Origin: Helicobacter saguini
GTDB lineage: Bacteria; Campylobacterota; Campylobacteria; Campylobacterales; Helicobacteraceae
Length of the DNA stretch: 58,879 nt
Assembly (NCBI RefSeq): GCF_000762875.2
Contig: NZ_JRMP02000018.1
Coordinates: forward strand, 1 to 58,879
Direction of reading: 5' to 3'
Shown: positions 18,048-25,570 of the stretch, one piece after another
Layout: each line of letters begins with the position of its first letter
Position numbering within the stretch: the first letter of the stretch is position 1
The notes under the pieces: generated by a model
What the model was told of the DNA's origin: nothing
What the model saw: the letters and a program-made list of their open reading frames with translations, nothing else
Databases searched by the model: none
Translations under genes and position numbers: made by a program

Positions 18048-20660
18048 ATGATTGATTTTAGTATGTTAAAAAATGATGATTTTAAAGAAGATTCTGTGCG
18101 GAGTTTTATTATTGATAAGATTTTAGAATCTTTTGGCTTTAGCTTAAAGGGCGTTAAGGATTCTATGGAATCTAAGAGTAAAGATTCTAAAAAAAATATG
18201 GAATCTACAAAGCAAGATTCTATAAAAATAGATTCTAAAACAATGCAAGATTCTATGGAAAATATGGAATCTAAAAAAGATTCTACCCTATCGCCCACCC
18301 ACCACCCTTTTAATGCAATAGAATCTAATAAAGATTCTAAACACAAATTAGAAATTGTGTTATCACAAACGCAAAGTAGTAAGATTGTCGTTGGTAGCAA
18401 TAAAGAAATTAAAGCGGATTTAACGCCAGATTACACACTTTATGTAGATTCTAAAACGCATTGTATTTTGGATGCTAAGTCGCCAGACAAAAATATACAA
18501 AAAGATTCTAAGGCTGAAAAACAAGCGCTAAGTTATGCCATCGCCTTTAAAACGCCCTACTACGCGTTATGTAATGGATATAAATTTATGCTTTTTAAGA
18601 CGGATACGCAGGAAGTTTTAATGGATATTGATTTAGAATCTAGTTTTAATGATAAGGCAGATTCTAACCTTAAGCTTTTAAAGCAATATTTGACCACGCC
18701 GCTGCAGTCTTTAAGGCAGGTTTTGAGCCAAGATTCTAAAAGGGTGAAAAAAAGTGATGAGTGGTATCTAAATCGCCCTTTGCCTGGAGTAATACCAAAT
18801 CCTAAAAAAAGAGCAAAAGCTAGACATTTTGGGAATCTTGCGTATTTTACAAGGCAGAGCTGGGATATAGTTACAAAAAATATTTTAAATTTTACAGATG
18901 TTGGCGACGTGGTTTTGGACTCATTTGGTGGGAGTGGTGTAACTGCGATTGAGGCAATGATAAATGGTCGAGTTGGTATTCACACCGACTTAAATCCTTT
19001 AAGTGTATTTATGGTTAAGGCGTTGTGTGCTAAGGTTGATTTAGCTGAATTTTATGAATTAAGTGAAAAGATTCTAAAAGAATTTGAATCTTTGCGACCA
19101 AAAAATGAAAAAGAAGCCAAAGAGATTCTAAAAAATGCAAAATATTATCCAAATGCTATTGATAAAGAATTTGGGCAAGTCGCTACAATCAAAGAGCAAG
19201 AAAGCACTTTATGGATACCTAAAAAAGAAATTTTACCAAAGGGAAGCGATGTAGATTCTGTATTGAAACTTTTTACTAAAAAGCAACTAGTAGAATTAGC
19301 AATTTTAAGACGATTAATTTTTAAATACACAACGCCAAGCAGGACTATAGAATACCGACATGCAAAAAGGGCTATGCGATATTCTTTATTACTTGCGTTT
19401 TATAACACGATAAATGATGTGAATCTTACTTATCATAAATCTGATACAGGCGGCGGTGATAGCGGTGTGATGCGTTACTATCGCTATCGTATTGCAAAAA
19501 AGCCTACAAAACTAGATGTTTATGATGTGTTTAAACGACGAATTGCTCGGGCTATAAAAGGAAAACAAGAATTAGAAGATTCCCCACACTTTTATGATTC
19601 ATACTTCCATAAAACCCAAAATGTAGTCAAAGAATTTAACATAGAATCTGCCCTAATGCAAGGACGCGAGGTAATAAATAATGATAATACAATAGCAAAT
19701 GGCGAAAAAATACTCCAAGCAGATGCGACAAATTTAGTAGAGATAGAATCTAATAGTATAGATTTTATCTACACTGACCCGCCTTATGGAGATAAGATTC
19801 CATACCTTGACTTAAGCACTATGTGGAATGCGTGGCTTGACTTTCCTGTAGATTCTAAACTAAAAGAAAAAGAGTGCATTGAAAAAGGCAGCCTAGAAAA
19901 GACAAAATATGACTATTATGATTTAATGAAAAAAAGTTTAAAAGAAATGTATCGCGTTTTGAAATATAATCGCTGGCTTGCCTTTGTTTTCCAACATCAA
20001 GATGTAAAATTATTTCAAATAATTGTAGAATCTGCTGAAAATGTCGGCTTTGAATACGCTGGATTTGTAAGTCAAGAAGACACAGGCATAGCAAGTTTTA
20101 AAAAGGTGCAAAACCCTAGCAGTGTGCTAAAAGGGCAACTAATTTTCTATTTTAAAAAAATTGATACGCCTAAATCAAGGGCAAAAGTGCAGGCAGGATT
20201 AGAATCTCTAGAGCAGCTTTATAAAGATGTGGAGAGCTTGATTGTGCAAAATAATGGTGCGAGTTTAGAAATGATACACGCATATTTAATCAAAGCCGCG
20301 CTAGAGGGCGGTTATCACTTGCTTATGGCGAATTTTCAAAGTGTGATTGATTTGATAAATGAGCGATTTGACTTAGATAGCGTAAGCAAACTTTATCATA
20401 TACGCGATAAGGCAAGTATCCTAAACTACGCTATACCTGTGGAGCAACGTGCTAGATATTATATACAAGGCGAATTGCTAAACGCGCAAAAAGAAAACAC
20501 AGGGCTAGATTTTGATAAATTATGCTTGCAAATCATTCCACTGCTTAAAAATGGCGTGCAGGTCAATGAAAAACTAATCAGCGATATACTAAAAGACTTA
20601 GCAGAAAAGAAAAATGGTCTTTGGTATTTGAAAGGCAAGGAAAGGACGTTGTTTGATTAG
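18048..20660 (+). CDS. DNA methyltransferase with N-terminal HsdR_N/PD-(D/E)XK-like domain
   Basis: Residues ~1-215 resemble the N-terminal nuclease-like domain of type I restriction subunits: 'LTPDYTLYVDSK' (~125) followed by 'ILDAKSPDKNIQ' (~139) gives a Pro-Asp...Asp-x-Lys arrangement. The catalytic part has SAM motif I as 'VVLDSFGGSGVTAIEAM' (~285-301) and motif IV 'YTDPPYGDK' (Asp577-Tyr580), typical of N6-adenine/N4-cytosine methyltransferases. The ~275 residues between them are unusually many and may hold target recognition. Residues ~35-100 are a repeat-coded insert (Asp-Ser-Lys, one Pro-Thr-His-His-Pro). No separate restriction subunit is adjacent, so it could be a single-chain restriction-modification enzyme or a solitary defence/regulatory methylase. 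Target sequence unknown. The stop TAG is the first half of a TAGAATCTA. Confidence 0.8.
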   Translation: MIDFSMLKNDDFKEDSVRSFIIDKILESFGFSLKGVKDSMESKSKDSKKNMESTKQDSIKIDSKTMQDSMENMESKKDSTLSPTHHPFNAIESNKDSKHKLEIVLSQTQSSKIVVGSNKEIKADLTPDYTLYVDSKTHCILDAKSPDKNIQKDSKAEKQALSYAIAFKTPYYALCNGYKFMLFKTDTQEVLMDIDLESSFNDKADSNLKLLKQYLTTPLQSLRQVLSQDSKRVKKSDEWYLNRPLPGVIPNPKKRAKARHFGNLAYFTRQSWDIVTKNILNFTDVGDVVLDSFGGSGVTAIEAMINGRVGIHTDLNPLSVFMVKALCAKVDLAEFYELSEKILKEFESLRPKNEKEAKEILKNAKYYPNAIDKEFGQVATIKEQESTLWIPKKEILPKGSDVDSVLKLFTKKQLVELAILRRLIFKYTTPSRTIEYRHAKRAMRYSLLLAFYNTINDVNLTYHKSDTGGGDSGVMRYYRYRIAKKPTKLDVYDVFKRRIARAIKGKQELEDSPHFYDSYFHKTQNVVKEFNIESALMQGREVINNDNTIANGEKILQADATNLVEIESNSIDFIYTDPPYGDKIPYLDLSTMWNAWLDFPVDSKLKEKECIEKGSLEKTKYDYYDLMKKSLKEMYRVLKYNRWLAFVFQHQDVKLFQIIVESAENVGFEYAGFVSQEDTGIASFKKVQNPSSVLKGQLIFYFKKIDTPKSRAKVQAGLESLEQLYKDVESLIVQNNGASLEMIHAYLIKAALEGGYHLLMANFQSVIDLINERFDLDSVSKLYHIRDKASILNYAIPVEQRARYYIQGELLNAQKENTGLDFDKLCLQIIPLLKNGVQVNEKLISDILKDLAEKKNGLWYLKGKERTLFD
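18286..18307. repeat. G-rich repeat (C-rich on plus strand), Pro-Thr-His-His-Pro coding
   Basis: The complement reads GGGTGGTGGGTGGGCGATAGG. In the methyltransferase it is translated as Leu-Ser-Pro-Thr-His-His-Pro-Phe. As in the other coding copies, the C-rich strand is the coding strand. Confidence 0.85.
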
Positions 20661-20672
20661 AATCTAGATTCT
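20659..20672. repeat. palindrome AGAATCTAGATTCT at convergent gene ends
   Basis: This palindrome overlaps the stop codon of the methyltransferase and the stop of the convergent small membrane protein gene (20664). It could act as a weak bidirectional 3' hairpin (5-bp stem), but there is no strong U-tract. Confidence 0.8.
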
Positions 20673-20918
20673 ATTTATCCTTTTGTAATATCTACAACTG
20701 ATTATAAATAGTATAAATAATGGTAGTAAAAGGCTAATTTCCGGGATAAAGACGGCGTTTGCGTTAAGTTTAGAGAGTGAGAAAAATACGCCCCACACAA
20801 GAAGTGATACCACGCTAAAGGTTATTCCTAGCATTGCTAGATTGCCATAGCGAGCAAGCGGCGGGGCGTTAAGCTTAAAAATATTGAGCATATCCAAAAA
20901 TAAGCTAATTTTCGACAT
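20664..20918 (-). CDS. small membrane protein (84 aa), unrecognised
   Basis: Two hydrophobic segments (about residues 28-50 and 57-76) with a Lys/Arg-rich C-terminus ('RYYKRINRI') suggest a two-pass inner-membrane protein with the tail in the cytoplasm. It ends three bases from the methyltransferase stop, on the opposite strand. The ribosome-binding site is weak. It marks the left edge of a block of small unrecognised genes. No family recognised. Confidence 0.45.
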   Translation of the reverse strand: MSKISLFLDMLNIFKLNAPPLARYGNLAMLGITFSVVSLLVWGVFFSLSKLNANAVFIPEISLLLPLFILFIISCRYYKRINRI

Positions 20919-20964
20919 ATTCTTACAACATATCGAAATTTCTAAGATTTTTCACCATAAGATT

Positions 20965-21234
20965 CTAAATTTTCAAAGATAAAATAATTTTATTTGCCAC
21001 TTGATTATATTTTTTAAAAATATATTTTCTTTTTTCGTCATCACCTATACTATCATACTCATATTGCCTTATTTCTTTAATATCATTTAAAATATCAGTA
21101 TTTATCGTGTTTTTTAGGCAGAAATAATCTTTTATAATTGCTTTATAAGAATCTAGCGCACCCCTTTTAAAATGATTAATTGCTCTTTGTTTGTTAGAAT
21201 CTTGCTCTTTTTGTTGTTGCCGACCTAGATACAC
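20965..21234 (-). CDS. hypothetical protein (89 aa from GTG), possibly 3' part of a frameshifted gene
   Basis: From GTG 21234 the product is helical and charged ('YLGRQQQKEQDSNKQRAIN'). The same frame stays open upstream to 21306 with plausible protein sequence ('NNKILKQTLIEFHNAISHL') but no ATG/GTG/TTG. The preceding gene (21282-21737) ends inside this open stretch in the frame one base away. This suggests that both are one ~250-residue protein split by a -1 shift near an AAAA tract, or that the second cistron starts at GTG. No family recognised. Confidence 0.5.
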   Translation of the reverse strand: MYLGRQQQKEQDSNKQRAINHFKRGALDSYKAIIKDYFCLKNTINTDILNDIKEIRQYEYDSIGDDEKRKYIFKKYNQVANKIILSLKI

Positions 21235-21281
21235 TTCGGTTAAATGTGAAATTGCATTATGAAATTCTATGAGTGTTTGTT

Positions 21282-21737
21282 TTAGAATTTTATTATTTTG
21301 TTCACACTAAAATAATATTTTTGTCTATCTTTTAAATTTGCAATGTAAATTGTTTTGATTTGTTCGTTATTTAGGCAGTCACGCCAACTTCTATAAGTAG
21401 CAACAGCAATGGATAATTCCTTAAAAGATTCTGTAATATTAGGATTTTTAATAATGTTTATATATTTAGAATCTTGTATTGTAGGTATTTTTAAATCAAT
21501 TCGACTATCTCTTTTTAATTCCATATACCTTTTACATTCATCTCTTAATTTCTTTCTAGATTCTATAATATTTTCTTTATTAATAATTCGCAGATAGAAA
21601 TTATAAAAAGATTGTATTAATTCTCTATTGCGACCATAGATTATAGAATCTACGCTATCTATTGTCAAAAAAACACTATATAACTGAAAGAAATCGTTTA
21701 AATCTTTATCATTACCATTCACGGAATTCCTTTGCAT
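21282..21737 (-). CDS. hypothetical protein (up to 151 aa), accessory block
   Basis: The product is a soluble, helical, charged protein. The ATG at 21737 overlaps the 3' end of the small reading frame at 21712-21783; a GTG at 21722 in the same frame is an alternative start. Its final residues run into an A-rich stretch where the next frame (20965-21306) is open, so it may be the 5' half of a longer gene. No domain recognised. Two or three repeat-coded residues (Ile-Glu-Ser, Gln-Asp-Ser) show that the short motif has reached this block too. Confidence 0.5.
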   Translation of the reverse strand: MQRNSVNGNDKDLNDFFQLYSVFLTIDSVDSIIYGRNRELIQSFYNFYLRIINKENIIESRKKLRDECKRYMELKRDSRIDLKIPTIQDSKYINIIKNPNITESFKELSIAVATYRSWRDCLNNEQIKTIYIANLKDRQKYYFSVNKIIKF

Positions 21738-21783
21738 TAATCCCGTGACGTTCTAAAAATGCGTCAAATTCTTCATCGCTCAT
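21712..21783 (-). CDS. very small open reading frame (23 aa, MSDEEFDAFLERHG...)
   Basis: The frame reads MSDEEFDAFLERHGINAKEF then REW and stop. It is preceded by GGCGAGAGA, which could bind ribosomes. An in-frame ATG at 21822 would extend it to 36 residues. The composition looks like real, acidic, helical protein rather than random sequence. It overlaps the start of the next gene in another frame, which would allow translational coupling. It may be a leader peptide, an antitoxin-like small protein or the remnant of the C-terminus of a decayed gene. Confidence 0.35.
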   Translation of the reverse strand: MSDEEFDAFLERHGINAKEFREW

Positions 21784-21882
21784 TCTCTCGCCCTGCAAAC
21801 TATCCTCAAATATGCAAAGCATTTTAGTGATTTTAGCTTGATGTTAGGAATTTGGCTTGCTAATTTGATTTAAAGTTAGATT

Positions 21883-22134
21883 CTAAAAATAATTTTTATT
21901 TTGTGGAAAATAAAGGACTAAATGAAATAAAGGGGGAGCTTTTTTGTTTGCACAAAAAAATATGAAATCGCACAAAATTTTAAGAAAAATTACTACCTTT
22001 ATATCATTAGCTCTTATATAATGATTTGGCACTTCTTTTGGGAATTTTTTCGTTATTATAAGCAAGTTTCTATTAATATCGTCTTCCAAAACAATTATGT
22101 TAATTTTGTTTGAATAAGTTTCTATCTTTATCAC
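21883..22134 (-). CDS. hypothetical protein (83 aa, GTG start), doubtful
   Basis: The first ~55 residues look protein-like ('INIIVLEDDINRNLLIITKKF'); the C-terminal part is hydrophobic and Phe/Cys-rich and may be out-of-frame read-through of AT-rich DNA. The start would be GTG 22134. It is divergent from the gene at 22270 and would share its operator-bearing intergenic region. No family recognised. Confidence 0.3.
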   Translation of the reverse strand: MIKIETYSNKINIIVLEDDINRNLLIITKKFPKEVPNHYIRANDIKVVIFLKILCDFIFFCANKKAPPLFHLVLYFPQNKNYF

Positions 22135-22198
22135 TTGATACGATGTTTTGCCCTAAAATTCATATCAAATTTTAATTAGCGTATCTTATTAATAATCA

Positions 22199-22221
22199 CA
22201 AAAAAAGTAAATATCGGTATT
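22199..22221. promoter_or_regulatory. operator-like palindrome AATATCGGTATT (copy 1)
   Basis: The 23 bases 22199-22221 are identical to 24542-24564. The core AATATCGGTATT (22210-22221) is an imperfect palindrome centred on CG. It overlaps where the -35 box of the TATAAT at 22233-22238 would lie. A third half-conserved copy is at 25571-25580. Confidence 0.65.
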
Positions 22222-22232
22222 CTAAAATGTGC

Positions 22233-22238
22233 TATAAT
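22233..22238 (+). promoter_or_regulatory. -10 box (TATAAT) for the gene at 22270
   Basis: A consensus TATAAT in the context GTGCTATAATACGC lies 32 bases before the ATG at 22270, just downstream of the operator-like palindrome. Confidence 0.6.
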
Positions 22239-22269
22239 ACGCTATTTTAAAGTAAAAAGGAAAAGGGCA

Positions 22270-22722
22270 ATGTCAAATGAATTAGCGGTAATTGACACGA
22301 TAGAATCTATGAATTTTAATGTGAATATTGATAGTAGCAAAAGAACTATTCACGTATGGGATAACACAAACAAAGATTCTAAAAAGAAAGATTATGAGTT
22401 ACTTACAAATAAAGTGATTAAAAGTTTAGACTTTTTTCTTTTTCAAATCTGCAAACTAGATTCAGTAGATAATGATAGAAAAGAAAGTTTAAAAGATTTT
22501 TTTAATGTAGTGGAAATGTGTATAACCGAAGCCGAAGCTAGAATCATATTAAGGAATCTAGATTGTGATAAGAATTTATTATATTATTTGTGTGCTACTA
22601 AACATATTTTAGAGTGTATTTTAGATGCAGAGTTTTTTGAGCTTACAGGTGGGTATAAATATCCGCAAGATATTTTAGAGTTTGGGAGAGAAGTATATGT
22701 TATTTCCAAAAAAGATAAGTGA
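22270..22722 (+). CDS. hypothetical protein (150 aa), accessory block
   Basis: The ATG follows AAAAAGGAAAAGGGCA, a usable ribosome-binding site. The protein is soluble, acidic and helical with several Cys/Leu residues ('EARIILRNLDCDKNLLYYL', 'ATKHILECILDAEFFELTGG'). No family recognised. Its 3' end overlaps the next gene by 26 bases, so the two should be co-translated. The promoter carries a near-palindromic site shared with the two minus-strand operons at 24501 and 25537, suggesting common control. Confidence 0.6.
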   Translation: MSNELAVIDTIESMNFNVNIDSSKRTIHVWDNTNKDSKKKDYELLTNKVIKSLDFFLFQICKLDSVDNDRKESLKDFFNVVEMCITEAEARIILRNLDCDKNLLYYLCATKHILECILDAEFFELTGGYKYPQDILEFGREVYVISKKDK

Positions 22723-22981
22723 GCAGATAAAAACTGCTATAAAAAATAATCAAACTCCACAAGAGATTCTATGTAAAAATATTTTGTGGCAATATAGTTA
22801 TATTCAACGAGCTTTAAAAGATTACAATAAAGATATAAGTATGGAGAATTTCTTAAGTGTTTATCTAAAAATTGATATACATAAATTACAAAAGATTCTA
22901 AAATCTTTAAAAGATTATAAAGATGTAGTTGGTGCGGATATAATGGCTGAATGTTTAAGCTGTAAGATTAGCGGCGATTAA
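22697..22981 (+). CDS. hypothetical protein (94 aa), second gene of operon
   Basis: I start at ATG 22697, preceded by GGGAGAGAAG inside the upstream gene; an in-frame TTG at 22682 is an alternative. The protein is helical and Lys-rich, with a repeating 'LKDY' segment ('RALKDYNKDIS', 'KILKSLKDYKD'). It may bind its overlapping upstream partner, as coupled small gene pairs often do (inference). Its stop overlaps that of the convergent gene by 14 bases. No family recognised. Confidence 0.55.
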   Translation: MLFPKKISEQIKTAIKNNQTPQEILCKNILWQYSYIQRALKDYNKDISMENFLSVYLKIDIHKLQKILKSLKDYKDVVGADIMAECLSCKISGD

Positions 22982-23633
22982 TCGGTAAGTCGCTATTGCT
23001 TAAGTCGATTTCTAAGCCGCCGATTGTGCCAAATTGTGAGTTTGTTTGTTTTGGGAGTTTCTTTTGTGGTTTAGATTCTTGCTCCCCGCCACCTTGCATA
23101 TATGAGTAGATTTTTTCATACATTTTTAATAAATTCCCTTCAGATTCTAAACTTTGCTTTTGCTTTGGGCTTAATTCTTCGTTATAAAATCTTAGAATCT
23201 CATCTAAATCAGCCTGCGGATATTTCTTTATAAACTCACTTTGTGCTTCCCAAATCGCCCCACTTGCCTTGTTTTGTTCGATAGATTGTGTTAATTCATC
23301 ACTTTTTGCCTTAAGTGGCGCGATTTTTTCCTCGACATATCGCTGCTTTTCCTTTTCCACTTCAAGTAAAAAGGCTACTCTATCCTCAAAAAATAGCTCT
23401 TCTACCTCTTCTGGCATATTTTCCGCATAATATGTAGCAAAATCGCTATCAATAGCGCTAATGCTTTGGTCTAGCTCCGCTTGCAGCGCGCCTAGCTCTT
23501 GCTCTTGCGTGCTTGTATCAAATGGATTTCCTTGCTCTTGCAGGGCATTTTGTCCTGCATCTTGTGGCGGCGGCGGCGTATCTTGCGTTTGTGGCTCTTG
23601 TGCTTGTGTTTGTTGTGCTAATAACTCATCCAT
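22968..23633 (-). CDS. Gln/Pro-rich coiled-coil protein, phage scaffold-like architecture
   Basis: Residues 1-55 are disordered (Gln, Pro, Thr, Asp). Residues ~60-185 are predicted helix/coiled coil ('DRVAFLLEVEKEKQRYVEEK'). A Gly/Lys/Gln hinge and a short C-terminal tail ending 'SNSDLPINRR' follow. This disordered/coiled-coil/short-tail plan is common in phage capsid scaffolding or internal head proteins, but no capsid, portal or terminase gene is adjacent, so this is only a resemblance. The ATG overlaps the upstream stop by one base (TAATG), placing it third in an operon with the genes at 24501 and 24094. Confidence 0.5.
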   Translation of the reverse strand: MDELLAQQTQAQEPQTQDTPPPPQDAGQNALQEQGNPFDTSTQEQELGALQAELDQSISAIDSDFATYYAENMPEEVEELFFEDRVAFLLEVEKEKQRYVEEKIAPLKAKSDELTQSIEQNKASGAIWEAQSEFIKKYPQADLDEILRFYNEELSPKQKQSLESEGNLLKMYEKIYSYMQGGGEQESKPQKKLPKQTNSQFGTIGGLEIDLSNSDLPINRR

Positions 23634-24094
23634 TACATTATCCTTTCTAGTTTATTATTTTTTAAAAGCGAATTACCATAAGCATCTTTTTGAATATAGA
23701 TAATTTCGCCCTTTTTTATGCTATAAACCTTGCCTAAAATGCGAATGCTAACATCATCAATCGCCCTAAAACAATAGCAATTTATACGATGAATTAGCGT
23801 ATCTTTTTCCCTAAAAATACCTTCTAAATAAGTCATAAAAGTATCATAAACGCTTGAATTTATGAATGTTTTTATAGCTTTTGCTTCTTGGGGAGACAAA
23901 CTTGCAATAAAAGATTCTAAGTTTTTATGCTTTTCGCTTAAAGTATTAGAATCTGCCTTAGCTTCTACCTTAGTTTGCTTTTTAGATTCTATTTTTTTAG
24001 AATCTTTTTGCGTTTCGACTTTAGAATCTGCCTTAGCTTCAGCCTTAGTTTCGACTTTAGATTCTATAGAATCTTCTTTTATTAAATCAGCCAT
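23633..24094 (-). CDS. hypothetical protein with repeat-coded acidic/Lys N-terminus (153 aa)
   Basis: Residues 1-~50 are made of Glu-Ser-Lys/Asp-Ser-Lys/Ala-Glu-Ala units from the short repeat. Residues ~55-153 look folded, with a beta-rich end ('DVSIRILGKVYSIKKGEIIYI'). A good AAAGGATTAAT ribosome-binding site precedes the ATG. It is the middle gene of a three-gene operon, 14 bases after the gene at 24501 and overlapping the next by one base. No family recognised; a small phage-like structural protein is possible. Confidence 0.5.
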   Translation of the reverse strand: MADLIKEDSIESKVETKAEAKADSKVETQKDSKKIESKKQTKVEAKADSNTLSEKHKNLESFIASLSPQEAKAIKTFINSSVYDTFMTYLEGIFREKDTLIHRINCYCFRAIDDVSIRILGKVYSIKKGEIIYIQKDAYGNSLLKNNKLERIM

Positions 24095-24108
24095 ATTAAT
24101 CCTTTAAA

Positions 24109-24501
24109 TTAAGATATTTTTGCCAAAAACTGCGAAATTACTTCGTTAAACTCGCTATGTTTAATTTTTTTGTCATAATCATTGATTAACTCAAATTCTT
24201 TTACCGCATTAGTAAAATATCTATCATAATTATCCCCCACTAACGCTTTATCAAGCTCTTTTAGAAAATTTTCGTGTAAAAGGGCTTGTTTTAGATAAAG
24301 TAAAGGTTTTCTAGCAAGTTCTAGCGGCAACTTACCCTCGCCTTTATGAATGTAAAGAATTCCTAAATTAGTTTCGTAATAATCGCGATTTGTGTTGATA
24401 GGCAGCTCACTTACATTTTCATAAGTGCAAATTTCACTGCCATAAGCAGACTTTAACACTGCTTTTTCAACACTAAAATCTAATTCCCTTAAATCATTCA
24501 T
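24109..24501 (-). CDS. hypothetical protein (130 aa), first gene of three-gene operon
   Basis: This is a soluble mixed alpha/beta protein ('NTNRDYYETNLGILYIHKGE', then helices). AAAAGGTTAAGTT precedes the ATG. Upstream lie a -10 (TATAAG on the minus strand, 24528-24533) and the shared near-palindrome at 24542-24564, so transcription is probably controlled with the other two operons of this block. The gene contains no GATTCT/AGAATC hexamer. No family recognised. Confidence 0.5.
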   Translation of the reverse strand: MNDLRELDFSVEKAVLKSAYGSEICTYENVSELPINTNRDYYETNLGILYIHKGEGKLPLELARKPLLYLKQALLHENFLKELDKALVGDNYDRYFTNAVKEFELINDYDKKIKHSEFNEVISQFLAKIS

Positions 24502-24541
24502 AACTTAACCTTTTAAAATTGCAAAATCTTATAAAATAAAG

Positions 24542-24564
24542 CAAAAAAAGTAAATATCGGTATT
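24542..24564. promoter_or_regulatory. operator-like palindrome AATATCGGTATT (copy 2)
   Basis: These bases are identical over 23 positions to 22199-22221. On the minus strand the site overlaps the expected -35 position for the operon beginning at 24501 (-10 at 24528-24533). It lies between two gene bodies with unrelated flanks, so the identity is confined to the site. Confidence 0.65.
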
Positions 24565-24593
24565 TGTAATAGAAAGGAATTAAAAGCAAAAAA

Positions 24594-25169
24594 TTAGTTT
24601 TTTATTGTATTTCGAATATATCCTAGATTGATTAATCGCCATTTCATCGCTTCAAAAGAAACGCGGAATCTATCAGCCATTCTTTGTATAACTTGTTGCA
24701 ATGTAAGTTCTTTAAATGCACTCGTCTTGCTTAATTCCTTTGCTTCTTTGGCAATAAGTTTTGTTGGCATAAGAAAATTTACAGCAAAATTATTTGCTCT
24801 TTTTTCCATAAAATTAATATTCTTACCACGATAAAGTGTTGCATAATTATCTTTAATAGCACTATTTGCGTAATATTCTATATTTGGTAATATATCATTT
24901 ATAATGTGTCCTAACTCGTGGGCTAAAGTAAAATTTTGTCTATATTCAGGCATAGTAATATTAATCCATATTTCAGGGTATCCATTTTTCAAATACACTG
25001 AACCATCAAGTGCTAATTTATCCCACTCTATATCATCTTTTATAACGATATTTAAATCTTTTCGTAATATTGTTTTTATATCAATAGGAGCGCAATCAAT
25101 ATTAAGATATTTCAGTAAATCACTAGCATCTTTACCTAAAAGAATAGCATTTAAACTCTCTATATTCAT
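24594..25169 (-). CDS. ImmA/IrrE family metallo-endopeptidase
   Basis: This family comprises small zinc proteases that often cleave a repressor to switch on a mobile element or stress response. The HExxH motif is 'TLAHELGHIIND' around residue 83, and the family pattern 'MEKRANNFAVNFLMP' follows ~40 residues later with the third ligand region. The C-terminal ~50 residues ('LQQVIQRMADRFRVSFEAMKWRLINLG') form the usual helical end. No Xre-type repressor gene, its normal partner, is adjacent. Instead the ATG overlaps by four bases (ATGA) the stop of a membrane coiled-coil protein, so the two are translationally coupled. It lacks the short repeat hexamers. Confidence 0.85.
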   Translation of the reverse strand: MNIESLNAILLGKDASDLLKYLNIDCAPIDIKTILRKDLNIVIKDDIEWDKLALDGSVYLKNGYPEIWINITMPEYRQNFTLAHELGHIINDILPNIEYYANSAIKDNYATLYRGKNINFMEKRANNFAVNFLMPTKLIAKEAKELSKTSAFKELTLQQVIQRMADRFRVSFEAMKWRLINLGYIRNTIKN

Positions 25170-25537
25170 TTTAGCTCCTTTGCTTGAAATAACTCTTTTG
25201 TTTCTTTATCGTCATTTTTATCCTGCTTAAAGTTTTCTCTAGAATCTAAAATATTTTCTATCTCTATTTGCATTAATCCTAAAAATCTTTCTTTAAATTG
25301 CTCTTTACTAACAACCATTTCTATAAATTGCTCTAATTTGACAGGGTCATCAGCAATTTTCATTAACATATCATCAAATTTTGTTTTAAACTCGCTCTCA
25401 AGCCTTTTGCTTAAAGCTCTTTGCGTTATTATCGCATATAAACTTACACCGATTGTAATTAAAGTAGCACATACTCCTATCCCTGCAATAGTAACACCCA
25501 TAAGACTAACAACTTCACTAATAGTTAAAGAAAACAT
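25166..25537 (-). CDS. membrane-anchored coiled-coil protein coupled to the ImmA/IrrE peptidase
   Basis: Residues ~8-36 are one or two hydrophobic segments ('VTIAGIGVCATLITIGVSLY'). The rest is a charged cytoplasmic helix ('LSKRLESEFKTKFDDMLMKI', 'SRENFKQDKNDDKETKELF'). The stop overlaps the peptidase ATG (ATGA). Its promoter region contains TATAAT on the minus strand (25563-25568) and a half-conserved copy of the shared operator. It may anchor the peptidase or be its substrate (inference). No family recognised. Confidence 0.6.
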   Translation of the reverse strand: MFSLTISEVVSLMGVTIAGIGVCATLITIGVSLYAIITQRALSKRLESEFKTKFDDMLMKIADDPVKLEQFIEMVVSKEQFKERFLGLMQIEIENILDSRENFKQDKNDDKETKELFQAKELK

Positions 25538-25570
25538 AAATCAAACAACCTTTAAATACTAAATTATAGC

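Noticed and set aside
20659-20672. AGAATCTAGATTCT palindromes as Rho-independent terminators
   Set aside because: A 14-bp palindrome gives at most a 5-bp AT-rich stem with a 4-base loop, no consistent U-tract follows, and copies also occur inside genes and before starts.
24109-25240. Absence of the hexamer motif as proof of recent acquisition
   Set aside because: Conserved genes such as cbpA, pssA and parts of oleate hydratase are also motif-free for 0.6-0.9 kb, so a 1.1-kb gap is only weak evidence.
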